A stretch of DNA of 64,000 nt from Parabacteroides faecis (GTDB lineage: Bacteria > Bacteroidota > Bacteroidia > Bacteroidales > Tannerellaceae): positions 1 through 64,000 of the forward strand of contig NZ_BMPB01000007.1 in the NCBI RefSeq assembly GCF_014647375.1, in the 5' to 3' direction. Below the pieces are notes generated by a model. It was not told where the DNA came from and made no database searches. It saw nothing but the letters and a program-made list of their open reading frames with translations. The translations under genes and the position numbers were made by a program. Shown piece by piece: positions 8,734-17,706 of this stretch (positions within the stretch are counted from its first letter, which is position 1; every line of letters starts with the position of its first letter).

Positions 8734-9909
8734 TTACTTCCCCGGTGATATTAATTGTCCGCTCTCTGTACTATAAATATGATAGGTTACTTTTTTATCT
8801 ACCAGCTTATCCATAAACAAAAGCATTTGTTCAAAGCGAGCATCCGGATAACAAAAGGCATAGTCTGTGAACTCTTTCATCTGATTACGACGGCAAATGG
8901 CATCCATCACACGCTCTTCACTCAAGTTCCATAGATTGATATGCTCCAGTTCAGGCATACGCTTGGCACAAGCCGCTTTCATTGCTTCGAAATGCTCTTC
9001 CCGGCAAATCACCAGCAGACGGCGGTGTTTGTTATTCGGCTTTGTCCGAACTCCCAACATCCGTGACAAAGCAGCCAGAGATGCACGCAACAGGATAGCC
9101 ATCTTGATAAAAAATCCCATCAGCCAGCCGGACTGCGGATAATACTTTTTGAAAAAGATCAGCATAGCCCCGTAAAATGCCTTCACATATTTCATGTCGC
9201 CATGCTTGGTACTTTCTCCCTTATAATGAAGGATACGTTCGGGAATATAGTAATTCTTATATCCACCCAATACCAGACGGTATGATAGGTCAATATCTTC
9301 ACCATACATAAAAAACGCTTCATCCAGCAAGCCGACCTTATCCAAGGCCTCATGACGGAGTAACATGAAAGCACCAGCCAATACATCGACTTTATGCTGT
9401 TTCTCCTTATCGAGATAAGCCAGGCTATACCTGGAGAATATACGCGATTTAGGAAACAATTTCGACAAACCGAATATCTTGCAGAACGAAACCCAGGGAG
9501 AAGGAAAACTTCGTTTACTTTCCGGAAGGAAAACGCCATGCCCATCCAACATCTTCACACCGATACCACCGGAGTTCGGATTCTCATCCATAAAGAAACA
9601 AAGGGTCCGCAAGCTCTCCTCTCCTATCACCGTATCAGGATTCAGCAACAAAACATATTCTCCTTTACACTGGCGGATAGCCTGGTTATTCGCTTTTGCA
9701 AATCCCGGATTATCTTTATTCTCTATAAACAGGACTTCCGGAAATTTAGGACGCAAATAATCGATGGAGCCGTCAGTCGAGTTATTGTCAACCACAAAAA
9801 CCTCCGCATCCAGTCCGGCTATTGCAGCACGAACCGAAAGCAGACACTGCTCCAGAAAATACTTTACATTGTAGTTTACAATAATAATGGATATCTTGGT
9901 TTCGTACAT
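8734..9909 (-). CDS. Family 2 glycosyltransferase with C-terminal extension
   Basis: Residues 1-230 form a GT-A fold glycosyltransferase. ISIIIVNYNVKYFLEQCL starts the domain, VVDNNSTDGS binds the nucleotide sugar, LLNPDTVI is the DxD-like element, and FFMYGEDIDLSYR is the ED acceptor motif. This resembles rhamnosyltransferase-type GT2 enzymes. A hydrophobic patch at about 262-285 may associate with the membrane. The last 95 residues form an extra soluble domain that I do not recognise. It sits between recR and a GNAT gene on the same strand. It likely transfers a sugar to a cell-surface glycan; donor and acceptor are unknown. Confidence 0.88.
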   Translation of the reverse strand: MYETKISIIIVNYNVKYFLEQCLLSVRAAIAGLDAEVFVVDNNSTDGSIDYLRPKFPEVLFIENKDNPGFAKANNQAIRQCKGEYVLLLNPDTVIGEESLRTLCFFMDENPNSGGIGVKMLDGHGVFLPESKRSFPSPWVSFCKIFGLSKLFPKSRIFSRYSLAYLDKEKQHKVDVLAGAFMLLRHEALDKVGLLDEAFFMYGEDIDLSYRLVLGGYKNYYIPERILHYKGESTKHGDMKYVKAFYGAMLIFFKKYYPQSGWLMGFFIKMAILLRASLAALSRMLGVRTKPNNKHRRLLVICREEHFEAMKAACAKRMPELEHINLWNLSEERVMDAICRRNQMKEFTDYAFCYPDARFEQMLLFMDKLVDKKVTYHIYSTESGQLISPGK

Positions 9910-9920
9910 AAAGAGTCTGA

Positions 9921-10544
9921 TTAAATTTTTATCGAATCATTAAAGCTAGTCCGGTTCACGATGGAACGACCGAGGGTTATTTCGTCGGCATATTCAATCT
10001 CGTCACCAATAGACACCCCACGGGCAATCACCGTAATTTTCACTTCATAAGGAGATAACTTGCGATATATGAAAAAGTTCGTCGTATCGCCCTCCATCGT
10101 TGTACTAAGTGCCAGCACGATCTCCCTCACTTCGTCATTCGCCACCCGCTGCACCAGACTATCTATCTGCAGGTCGCCAGGCCCTATGCCGTCCATCGGG
10201 GAAATAATTCCTCCGAGCACATGGTAAACGCCACGGAACTGCCCGGTATTCTCGATAGCCATCACCTCCTTAATATTCTCGACTACGCAAACGGTAGAAT
10301 GGTCGCGCTGCGGATCGGCACAAATCGAACACATGTCGTCATCACAAATATTGTGGCACACCTTACAATATTTCACTTCTTTCCGCAAAGCCAGCAAAGC
10401 CGAAGCAAAGTTTTCCGTATAACCTTCATCCCGGCGAAGCATATACAAAGCCAACCGGAGAGCCGTTTTTCTTCCTACTCCCGGTAGCGAAGCCAGCTCG
10501 TTCACAGCATTCTCCAATAAAACGGACGGATATTTCTGAGTCAT
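9921..10544 (-). CDS. recR: Recombination protein RecR
   Basis: The 207-residue length is typical. The helix-hairpin-helix [20 protein letters not shown] is at the N-terminus. A four-Cys zinc finger follows ([16 protein letters not shown], about residues 57-72), then the Toprim domain beginning [17 protein letters not shown]. With RecO and RecF it loads RecA at gapped DNA during repair. It is the first gene of a leftward cluster with the glycosyltransferase (11-base gap), preceded by a TATCTTTG promoter element. There is nothing unusual. Confidence 0.96.
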   Translation of the reverse strand: MTQKYPSVLLENAVNELASLPGVGRKTALRLALYMLRRDEGYTENFASALLALRKEVKYCKVCHNICDDDMCSICADPQRDHSTVCVVENIKEVMAIENTGQFRGVYHVLGGIISPMDGIGPGDLQIDSLVQRVANDEVREIVLALSTTMEGDTTNFFIYRKLSPYEVKITVIARGVSIGDEIEYADEITLGRSIVNRTSFNDSIKI

Positions 10545-10564
10545 TGATTACCTTTCTTTGACCA

Positions 10565-10572
10565 CAAAGATA
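10565..10572 (-). promoter_or_regulatory. -7 element of recR promoter
   Basis: The minus strand reads TATCTTTG, 20 bases before the recR ATG, with a TTG about 16 bases further upstream. Confidence 0.5.
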
Positions 10573-10758
10573 ATTAATTCCGCACAAACAACTCTATCCG
10601 TAATAAATAACGAATCGTTTTTATTAAAAATACCAAACCAATCAAAAACTTCATATTTTTGACACATCCATACAGCCCTTATAAAATCATATCTGTGAAA
10701 CAATGTTAGCACTCAGAATATTTTCTACTAGAAAATTGTTTTATTAAAAAATAGAATA

Positions 10759-10766
10759 TAAGTTTG
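10759..10766 (+). promoter_or_regulatory. -7 element of the DoxD/thioredoxin operon
   Basis: TAAGTTTG matches TAnnTTTG, with a TTG about 20 bases upstream (AAATTGTTTT). This places transcription start near 10772 and makes ATG 10820 the natural first start. Confidence 0.55.
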
Positions 10767-10819
10767 CAGTATCATTGCAAGTAGAAATATTTATCAGTAG
10801 AAAACAAATAAGTAAACGC

Positions 10820-11041
10820 ATGGCAAAGTTATTTTTCAAGAGACATTGGCTTACACTGCTAGGGATAGCACTCGGCGCCGCAGGGGGATTTCTATACTGG
10901 AATTTTATTGGTTGCACAACAGGAACCTGCCCTATCACATCTTCTCCTATCAACAGTTCAGTTTGGGGAGCAATTATAGGAGGTTTATTGCTCAGCTCTT
11001 TTCAGAAAGAAAATAAAATATCAACCGATAAAGATCAATGA
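10820..11041 (+). CDS. Small inner-membrane protein (DUF6132-like)
   Basis: I start the gene at ATG 10820 (MAKLFFKRHWL) rather than at the TTG at 10775, which lies at the predicted transcription start. The 73-residue protein has two membrane segments separated by a conserved-looking CTTGTCPIT motif. Two cysteines sit four residues apart on the likely periplasmic side. This matches the small DUF6132 family, common beside sulfur and rhodanese-type genes. It precedes the DoxD gene by 1 base, so the two are co-transcribed. I infer a role in sulfur or thiol handling; the function is not established. Confidence 0.7.
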   Translation: MAKLFFKRHWLTLLGIALGAAGGFLYWNFIGCTTGTCPITSSPINSSVWGAIIGGLLLSSFQKENKISTDKDQ

Positions 11042-11042
11042 T

Positions 11043-12068
11043 ATGGAAGCACTATACAAGAAACAGGCATATTCACTGTTCGGTATGTTTACACTGGCAC
11101 TACGCCTTGTAGTCGGCTGGACTTATTTTTCTGCTTTTTGGAGAAGATTAGTACTTGAGAATAAACTTATCCCGGATACGGCAGGTTATATAGGAGAGAA
11201 ATTCAACCATTTCCTCCCTAACGCATTCGGAATAAAACCGGTGATAGAATATCTCGTTTCAAATCCGGATCAACTTTGGTGGGCGATGGTCGTTTTCACG
11301 ATCATTGAAGGAATTGTAGGTCTGTTTTTTATGCTCGGCTTCTTTACACGGTTGATGAGTATCGGAGTGTCGAGCCTTGCAACCGGTATATTATTAGGTT
11401 CGGGATGGCTGGGAACCACTTGCGTGGATGAATGGCAAATCGGGATATTAGGTGTCGCAGCAGGCTTTACCCTATTCCTGTCCGGCGGAGGCAAATATTC
11501 TCTGGACAACATAGTCATTCCCCGGATTCCACTACTAAATAAGTATGCCTGGACAACCTGGTTGACATCCGGCCCGCTTCCACTCGATGAGAAGTCATCG
11601 GGAAGACTTTCGGTAGCCGGTGCAACAGCCATATTGTTTCTCTCCCTCCTGACCAATCAGGTATTCCATAATGGAGTATGGGGAAAGCTACATAATAAGT
11701 CGGTCAAGCCGAAGATAGAAATAAACGATGCCAATCTGGGCAAAGAAAAGTTGTCATTCACCGTCTATCGTGTAGAAGGTGTGGATGTATACGGTTCCTT
11801 CCTGATCGGCGTTACTTTGAAAGATGCAAATGGCAATATCATCCTCGACAGAAACGGAGAGGAATTATCTGAATTTCCGGAAACAGATATCCGGAATATG
11901 TATATAGCGAAAGTGGCTCCTGGTAAGCATAGCCTTGTCATCCCTTTGGGAAGCAAAGCGGAGCTGACAATAAAAGATGAAACACTCGCCAATCTGCCCA
12001 AAGGTGACTACGAGTTGACATTGACAGATATCAGCGGCATTACCTGGAAACAGAAACTGAAAAATTAA
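11043..12068 (+). CDS. DoxD/DoxA-like thiosulfate:quinone oxidoreductase
   Basis: The 341-residue protein has an N-terminal DoxX/DoxD-type membrane region (four segments within about residues 12-205). It includes LALRLVVGWTYFSAFWRRL, IIEGIVGLFFMLGFFTRL and a Gly-rich loop ending in SGGGKYSLDN. A soluble C-terminal domain (about 225-341) matches the DoxA subunit. In archaea DoxD and DoxA are separate subunits that oxidise thiosulfate and reduce quinone; here they are fused, as in many Bacteroidetes. It is the second gene of a three-gene operon, between a small CTTGTC membrane protein and a thioredoxin lipoprotein, which supports a thiol/sulfur redox role at the inner membrane. Confidence 0.82.
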   Translation: MEALYKKQAYSLFGMFTLALRLVVGWTYFSAFWRRLVLENKLIPDTAGYIGEKFNHFLPNAFGIKPVIEYLVSNPDQLWWAMVVFTIIEGIVGLFFMLGFFTRLMSIGVSSLATGILLGSGWLGTTCVDEWQIGILGVAAGFTLFLSGGGKYSLDNIVIPRIPLLNKYAWTTWLTSGPLPLDEKSSGRLSVAGATAILFLSLLTNQVFHNGVWGKLHNKSVKPKIEINDANLGKEKLSFTVYRVEGVDVYGSFLIGVTLKDANGNIILDRNGEELSEFPETDIRNMYIAKVAPGKHSLVIPLGSKAELTIKDETLANLPKGDYELTLTDISGITWKQKLKN

Positions 12069-12092
12069 TTATTAACATCAATTCAAATCCAA

Positions 12093-12578
12093 ATGAACAG
12101 TAAAAAAATCTTCACATTATTAGTATTGGTCGTAGGTTTCATGACTTTATCCTCCTGCAAAGGACAAGCCAAAAACGCTGCCGGTGAAACAGAAAGCAGC
12201 CAGGAAACAACAGCCAATACACCTGTCCATATCACAAAGGCTGATTTTCTGAAAAAGATATACAATTACGAAGCCAGCCCCAACGAATGGAAATATCTAG
12301 GCGACAAACCCGCCATCATCGACTTTTATGCAGACTGGTGTGGCCCCTGTAAAATGATCGCTCCTTCTCTGGAACAACTAGCCAAAGAATATGCCGGAAA
12401 GATCGATATATACAAAGTAGATGTCGACAAGGAAACTGAACTGGCACAGGTTTTCGGAATACAAGGTATCCCGGCATTGCTGTACATCCCCATGACAGGG
12501 AAACCCCAGATGCTTCAAGGAGCATTGCCTAAAGATCAATTAAAAGAAAAGATTGAAACTATTTTACTGAAAAAGTAA
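12093..12578 (+). CDS. Thioredoxin-like lipoprotein
   Basis: Residues 1-22 are a lipoprotein signal (lipobox TLSSC, Cys 22), so the protein is anchored outside the inner membrane. A short linker leads to a thioredoxin domain with the classical active site DWCGPCK at about residue 85 and the cis-Pro loop GIQGIPALLY at about 128. It should reduce or exchange disulfides in the periplasm. It lies 24 bases downstream of the DoxD-type gene in the same operon. It may pass electrons between periplasmic thiols and the membrane quinone enzyme. Length and active site are intact. Confidence 0.9.
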   Translation: MNSKKIFTLLVLVVGFMTLSSCKGQAKNAAGETESSQETTANTPVHITKADFLKKIYNYEASPNEWKYLGDKPAIIDFYADWCGPCKMIAPSLEQLAKEYAGKIDIYKVDVDKETELAQVFGIQGIPALLYIPMTGKPQMLQGALPKDQLKEKIETILLKK

Positions 12579-12629
12579 AAGCATTCTATCCATAACTAAA
12601 AAAGAGGTATCCCAATAAAGGGACCAGAC

Positions 12630-12663
12630 GCAGACGACGCAGGATTACTCCGCGTTCGTCTGC
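12630..12663. terminator. Imperfect hairpin between convergent genes
   Basis: GCAGACGACGC (12630-12640) pairs with GCGTTCGTCTGC (12652-12663) with one bulge. It lies between the convergent thioredoxin and porin genes and may stop both, although the T-runs are weak. Confidence 0.4.
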
Positions 12664-12677
12664 ATCCGGTAAAGAAG

Positions 12678-13808
12678 CTAATAACTCACCACCACCCTCA
12701 ACATCGCAATATTACACCTCTCATTTCCAGTCCGTATAAAATGGAATGCAGGTTGCACAGTAAAATGATCCGACACTGTATAATTCCATGTTATTTCCAA
12801 AGCCCTCTCCCGGACATCGGAGAAAGAAGCCTGAGAAAAGATTACTCCCAAAGCATCCTCCCGTGAAGCAGAAAGTATCCCTCTGAAAACACCACCGGCA
12901 GCCACATACCGCCGGCAGTCATTACGGTCAGACGGAGCAAAAGAATACTGTCCCAACACCCCCGCCGAATAACGTCCCGAACGCCAACACTCTTGTTCCG
13001 CAGAAAGCCAGCAGGCATAATTCACCCGCCAATGTTTTGCCGACGACGTTTCCGTCTGCGCCTGTTCCGACGGCAGACGACAGTCAGACGCATCACCGAG
13101 ACGATTGCTGCCATGTACAACAACACCCAAATTATAAGTACCATGATAACTGTTGTTTGTAGTATAACTTATTTCTGCCAAATCAAGCAACCCATCCCGG
13201 CGTGGCGCAACGGTAAAAACCGAACTTCCCCGCTTAAAAGGAAGATAAGCCTTCCCGTTATACAGACTGTTTTTTATCCCGATTTTCTCATTTATCCGAT
13301 ATTCCAGATGCAGACAGACAGCAGACAAAGGATAGTTCGCCAACACATAATTAGCCGATAACGTCGGATAAATTCCAAAAGAACTATTCGTGAACAAGGA
13401 AGCATATGGAGTCGTAAAATAATCCTCGTTCACATTCCTTAATCCCCCGAACAGAAGCACCTTCCCTATCTGCTGGGAATACCCCAGAATAAAAGGGCTA
13501 AAAGGCAGATTATCCTCTTCTATATTCGAAAAGACCTGCCTGTCCCCGGCAATCCGTTCACGGGAAGTCTTGTAGACAGAAATCGCCTGAACCTCCAACT
13601 TCCCGTTACCCCATAGCCCCAGCCATTCCATCGGTACTGTAGCACGAAGAGAAAGAAGATTCACCCAATTCAACCGCCTGCCGAAATCCGACTGTAGTTC
13701 GGTTGTGTACTGAACGGATACTTCCGGCTTTTCCCGGGCAAAAACCACTCTCTCCTCGCCCATCTGCAACACTATTACAACCAGCGTGTAAACCGTTTTA
13801 CGTACCAT
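12678..13808 (-). CDS. OprB-like carbohydrate porin / outer-membrane protein
   Basis: I start at ATG 13808 (MVRKTVYTLVVIVLQ), because the longer frame simply runs antisense-free into mgtA. The first 24 residues form a signal peptide. The 376-residue mature region is rich in alternating aromatic/polar segments and ends in the aromatic terminus VVVSY, as expected of an outer-membrane beta-barrel. The sequence resembles OprB-type porins of Bacteroidetes. Its start overlaps the end of mgtA by 34 bases, so it is translationally linked to the Mg2+ transporter and may pass ions or small solutes across the outer membrane. The family call is moderately certain; the barrel call is firmer. Confidence 0.7.
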   Translation of the reverse strand: MVRKTVYTLVVIVLQMGEERVVFAREKPEVSVQYTTELQSDFGRRLNWVNLLSLRATVPMEWLGLWGNGKLEVQAISVYKTSRERIAGDRQVFSNIEEDNLPFSPFILGYSQQIGKVLLFGGLRNVNEDYFTTPYASLFTNSSFGIYPTLSANYVLANYPLSAVCLHLEYRINEKIGIKNSLYNGKAYLPFKRGSSVFTVAPRRDGLLDLAEISYTTNNSYHGTYNLGVVVHGSNRLGDASDCRLPSEQAQTETSSAKHWRVNYACWLSAEQECWRSGRYSAGVLGQYSFAPSDRNDCRRYVAAGGVFRGILSASREDALGVIFSQASFSDVRERALEITWNYTVSDHFTVQPAFHFIRTGNERCNIAMLRVVVSY

Positions 13809-16429
13809 TGTTTTACGATTTGAGTCAACATACAATATCCAAGTAAAGTCGCAAGCAGCCAGGGGAAATAACTCAGCGGCAGCGGTACAAGCCCGATAGA
13901 TGCACCTATCCCTGTAAACGGCAGGAGGATACCGATCGCCATGATCGCAAAAGTGGTGAGTAATACCGGCCATGAAGCCCGGCTCTGTATAAACGGAATC
14001 TTTCGTGTACGGATCATATGCACGATCAATGTCTGCGAAAGCAACCCTTCCACGAACCAACCGCTCTGGAACAAAGCCTGATGTTCCGGCGAAGTACACC
14101 CGAACACATACCACATCAACAGATAAGTCGTAATATCGAATATCGAACTGATCGGCCCGATACAAATCATGAAACGGCTCAGGTCAGAAGCATCCCATTT
14201 ACGCGGCTTCAATAGGTATTCACGGTCGACCTTGTCAAACGGTATTGTCGTCTGCGAAACATCATACAACAGGTTCTGTACCAGCAAATGAATCGGAAGC
14301 ATCGGCAGGAAAGGCAAGAAAGCACTTGCCGCCAACACACTGAACATATTACCGAAATTTGAACTCGCTGTCATCTTGATATACTTCATAATATTACCAA
14401 ATATCTTACGCCCTTCGAGAACACCCTGCTCCAGCACCATCAAATCCTTTTCCAGCAGAATGATATCGGCACTCTCTTTAGCAATATCGACCGCCGTATC
14501 CACCGAAATCCCGATATCCGACTGACGCAAGGCCGACGCATCGTTGATCCCATCCCCCAGGAAACCGACTGTATTCCCATCCTGTTGCAGTAACGTGATA
14601 ATACGCGTTTTCTGCATCGGAGTCAGTTTCGAATAAACCGTCGTATGTTGCAGCTCCTTTACCAGTTCCTCATCCGTCATCTTCTCGATCTCCGGTCCCT
14701 GCAACGTATGCGTAATATCTACACCGACCTGGCGGCAGACCGCTTTCACCACAGCTTCATTATCACCAGATAACACCTTCACCTCTACACCATGCTCATG
14801 CAACTGTCGGATCGCTCCGGCAGCCGACGATTTAGGAGGATCGAGGAAAGCCAGATAACCGATCAGCACCATATCCATTTCATCCTCCACCGAGAAATCC
14901 AGCTCCTTTTCTATCCAACTCTTCTGGGCAACTGCCAGCACACGCATACCGTCACGGTTCATCCGCCCGCTTATTGCCAAAGCAATCTGCTTCAGTTCGT
15001 CCGTCATCGGGCATACTTCACCGTTATATTCCACATACGAACAGATCTGCATCATCTCCTCGATTGCTCCTTTCGTGATAATCTGCCGTTTACCGTCGTT
15101 ATCTTCCACGATCACCGACATGCGGCGGCGGGTAAAGTCAAACGGAATCTCGTCCACTTTCCTGTATTTATCACCCAGATGCTCAAAATCCAGTTCCTTC
15201 GCATGCGAAAGGATCGCCTTGTCCATCAGGTTCTTCAGCCCGGTCTGGAAATAACTGTTGAAATAGGCATGTCGCAACACACGTAGATCGTCGTCCCCAT
15301 GTACATTGAGATATTTCTCCAACACGATCTTATCGCGCGTCAACGTCCCCGTCTTATCTGTACAAAGAATATTCATCGCCCCGAAACTCTGTATCGCATT
15401 CAGATTCTTCACGATCGTCTTGCGGCGCGACATGCTGACAGCCCCTTTTGCCAGATTGGAGGTAACGATCATCGGCAACATCTCCGGCGTAAGACCAACG
15501 GCAACCGACACAGCAAACAAAAAGGCATCAAACCAATCCCCTTTGCTCAACCCGTTGATCAGGAACACAAACGGAACCATCACCAGCATAAACCGTATCA
15601 GTAACAAACTCACCTTATTGATTCCCCGGTCAAAACTCGTCTGCGCCCGCACCCCCGTCAGGCTTTTGGCAATCGTCCCCAGATAGGTAGAACGCCCGGT
15701 AGCAAACACCACGCCTATTGCCGATCCGCTCACCACATTCGACCCCATGAAACAGATATCATCCAGCTCGACCACACTGCCTGTCCGGTGCGTCCTGTTC
15801 CCCAGTTCCGCCCTTTTCTCTATGGCATCCGACTCGCCCGTCAACGATGACTGACTGACAAACAAATCCTTAGATTCCACAATACGGATATCGGCAGGCA
15901 CCATATCACCGGCAGCCAGGTAAACGATATCCCCTGGCACAAGTTCAGCGATATTCACTTCCTGTCCGTCTTTTGCACCCAGGCGGTAGACGGTAGCCGT
16001 ATTCTTCACCATCCGTTTCAAGGCATCCGAAGCCCTGCCCGATTTCCATTCCTGCACGAAACGAAGCACCGCACTCAGCATCACCATCGCCGTAATAACA
16101 ATAACGGTCACCCATTCCCTGTCTTCCGGCGCAGCCATCAGAACATCTATCACCAGCGAGACAACTGCCAATGCCATCAATATACCGATAAAAGGATTGA
16201 TAAAAGTTTTAATAAACATGATCAGCCAACGGTCGCGTTTTTCGCGTACGATTTCGTTAGGCCCATGAAAACGTAAACGGTCTGTAACTTCTCCTTCCGT
16301 CAGTCCCAGACGTGAAGTGTCGAAATAACTGAACACAGATTTCAGTGGTTGGGTAGCAGCCAGGAACACCCGTTCGCTGTTGAAAGAGATTGCGTTGTTG
16401 TTCTTTCTTTTCTTTCTTCTGATCCACAT
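13775..16429 (-). CDS. mgtA: Magnesium-translocating P-type ATPase
   Basis: The 884-residue protein is a P3B-type ATPase. SLTGESDAIEKRAE (A-domain) is at about residue 200. The phosphorylation motif CTDKTGTLT is at about 355, and the hinge GDGINDASALRQSDIGI at about 625. It has ten predicted membrane segments, including four clustered at the C-terminus. It imports Mg2+ with ATP hydrolysis when the cation is scarce. A -7 element TACTTTTG lies about 90 bases upstream; the leader contains a CCTGCT/AGCAGG hairpin. I recognise no M-box or other Mg2+ riboswitch. The downstream porin overlaps its 3' end. Confidence 0.95.
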   Translation of the reverse strand: MWIRRKKRKNNNAISFNSERVFLAATQPLKSVFSYFDTSRLGLTEGEVTDRLRFHGPNEIVREKRDRWLIMFIKTFINPFIGILMALAVVSLVIDVLMAAPEDREWVTVIVITAMVMLSAVLRFVQEWKSGRASDALKRMVKNTATVYRLGAKDGQEVNIAELVPGDIVYLAAGDMVPADIRIVESKDLFVSQSSLTGESDAIEKRAELGNRTHRTGSVVELDDICFMGSNVVSGSAIGVVFATGRSTYLGTIAKSLTGVRAQTSFDRGINKVSLLLIRFMLVMVPFVFLINGLSKGDWFDAFLFAVSVAVGLTPEMLPMIVTSNLAKGAVSMSRRKTIVKNLNAIQSFGAMNILCTDKTGTLTRDKIVLEKYLNVHGDDDLRVLRHAYFNSYFQTGLKNLMDKAILSHAKELDFEHLGDKYRKVDEIPFDFTRRRMSVIVEDNDGKRQIITKGAIEEMMQICSYVEYNGEVCPMTDELKQIALAISGRMNRDGMRVLAVAQKSWIEKELDFSVEDEMDMVLIGYLAFLDPPKSSAAGAIRQLHEHGVEVKVLSGDNEAVVKAVCRQVGVDITHTLQGPEIEKMTDEELVKELQHTTVYSKLTPMQKTRIITLLQQDGNTVGFLGDGINDASALRQSDIGISVDTAVDIAKESADIILLEKDLMVLEQGVLEGRKIFGNIMKYIKMTASSNFGNMFSVLAASAFLPFLPMLPIHLLVQNLLYDVSQTTIPFDKVDREYLLKPRKWDASDLSRFMICIGPISSIFDITTYLLMWYVFGCTSPEHQALFQSGWFVEGLLSQTLIVHMIRTRKIPFIQSRASWPVLLTTFAIMAIGILLPFTGIGASIGLVPLPLSYFPWLLATLLGYCMLTQIVKQWYVKRFTRWL

Positions 16430-16515
16430 GATAACTCTCTTTTGTGAAGCCCCCTGCTCCCAAAGCAGGAGGTCTCCGGTTTGGTATTCGTTTTATGTCT
16501 CTCTTTTTGACAGCA

Positions 16516-16523
16516 CAAAAGTA
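16516..16523 (-). promoter_or_regulatory. -7 element of mgtA promoter
   Basis: The minus strand reads TACTTTTG with a TTG about 16 bases upstream. This gives a leader of about 80 bases containing a small hairpin (around 16450-16470). Confidence 0.5.
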
Positions 16524-16594
16524 GAGACACCCGCCCAGACAAGCCGTTAGAGAACTATTAGAAGGGTATTAGAGAACCATTAGAATTTTGCAGT

Positions 16595-17050
16595 TTACTT
16601 CTGCTTTCTAAATATTATACATATACATAATGAACAAACCAACAACATCACTCCTACCACCCAGTTTGAAAAAGAAAACTTCGCCACACTATTTCCCTGA
16701 AAAGATTCCGTATCAACCGAACGTCTCTCATCTGCCGAACCGGAACTAACAACCGATTCAGCCTCTACCTTCCCCTGCTCCTTAATAGCAACGCGGGTAA
16801 CAGACTGTACCCCATCCGACCGACAGCTATCGAACACGACATGCTCTATACCGATCACCTTATTACGGGAAGCCTGATACAGCTTTCGCAACAACATACT
16901 ATCATTATGAAGGCTATGCAATTCCCCCTTTATCTCTCGATGCTGCACTCTACGCCACCCGGCACTACAACCAGGCAGCAAAACAACCAACAAAACCACA
17001 GAAACAAACAAATTCCTCCCTCGCATATCCACACCTATCGCTTCCTTCAT
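16595..17050 (-). CDS. Lipoprotein with C-terminal membrane anchor (u-spanin-like topology)
   Basis: The 151-residue product has an N-terminal signal with lipobox LLPGC (Cys 28) and a polar periplasmic region. A strong membrane segment sits at about residues 128-146, followed by RKQK. An outer-membrane lipid anchor plus a C-terminal inner-membrane segment is the topology of phage unimolecular spanins, which fuse the two membranes during lysis. The ATG overlaps the stop of the M15 peptidase gene (ATGA), so they are translationally coupled. The topology is seen directly; the spanin role is inference from topology and gene order. It could instead be an unrelated envelope protein. Confidence 0.6.
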   Translation of the reverse strand: MKEAIGVDMRGRNLFVSVVLLVVLLPGCSAGWRRVQHREIKGELHSLHNDSMLLRKLYQASRNKVIGIEHVVFDSCRSDGVQSVTRVAIKEQGKVEAESVVSSGSADERRSVDTESFQGNSVAKFSFSNWVVGVMLLVCSLCICIIFRKQK

Positions 17051-17457
17051 TTATTAATGATCACCTGATAACGATTCTCTCCATTTACCCGAAGCGACAA
17101 ATGCAGGAATTTCTTCTGCTTATAAAGAATCGCCTGATCAAAAGGCAATTTGCTGAAAAGCAATACATCCAGTAACACCTTCGGATCAGGCACATAACAA
17201 TCCGCCGCCTCTCCCTTCACATGTTGGCTCGAAGGTACACCACCCACCAACCTGTTCACCTCCGGACTCCGATAACCGCTTGTAATCGCGATCGGTTTCC
17301 CATAAGCAACCCGCAACGGCTGTAACAACCGTTTCACCAACTCCATCATGATCAATCTCACCTCAAACGGTGGCTCATTCAACAACCCATTCTCCACCGC
17401 CACCCTACTATACGTCATTTCCTCCCAGGTAAAATCCCTACTTATCCTCTCTCCCAT
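17047..17457 (-). CDS. M15 family D-Ala-D-Ala-type peptidase
   Basis: The 136-residue protein contains the Peptidase_M15 core: ITSGYRSPEVNRLVGG, then SSQHVKGEAADCY (first zinc His and Asp, at about residue 80), and LHLSL near residue 123 for the second His. It cleaves peptidoglycan peptides; small M15 domains of this kind are frequent phage endolysins. No signal peptide is seen, so export would need a holin or lysis. Its start overlaps the preceding small membrane protein by 20 bases and its stop overlaps the following lipoprotein gene. The three form a tight cassette downstream of two HU genes. Confidence 0.8.
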   Translation of the reverse strand: MGERISRDFTWEEMTYSRVAVENGLLNEPPFEVRLIMMELVKRLLQPLRVAYGKPIAITSGYRSPEVNRLVGGVPSSQHVKGEAADCYVPDPKVLLDVLLFSKLPFDQAILYKQKKFLHLSLRVNGENRYQVIINK

Positions 17458-17656
17458 TTTGTACCGATTTTATTTTATACGAATAATCCACCCCAAACAA
17501 AGCCCCGGCAAATGTGCAAGTCTCCCCGAAAGCCACCAGCACACTATTATGAATCTCCCCTTTCGGAGCAATCCAGAAACCGGAGAAGAGAAGTACAATC
17601 CCGCTCATCACGAGCAGGATTGCCATCACCAATTGAACAGTCAGCCTCTTTCTCAT
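17438..17656 (-). CDS. Small two-TM membrane protein (holin-like)
   Basis: I start at ATG 17656 because AAGGGGG lies just before it; the longer frame has no comparable site. The 72-residue protein has a basic N-terminus (MRKRL), a membrane segment at about 8-28, a second weaker hydrophobic segment at about 36-53, and a charged tail. The size and two-segment layout fit a class II holin. It directly precedes and overlaps the M15 peptidase gene. No sequence-family match is claimed; the holin idea rests on size, topology and context. Confidence 0.6.
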   Translation of the reverse strand: MRKRLTVQLVMAILLVMSGIVLLFSGFWIAPKGEIHNSVLVAFGETCTFAGALFGVDYSYKIKSVQNGREDK

Positions 17657-17706
17657 ACATCCCCCTTTCTTCTTACATCCCAACTGCCACCAGCCGACCA
17701 CCGACT

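Noticed and set aside
16430-16560. Mg2+ riboswitch (M-box) or leader peptide before mgtA
   Set aside because: The leader has one small hairpin and no recognisable M-box core; overlapping frames are shadows.
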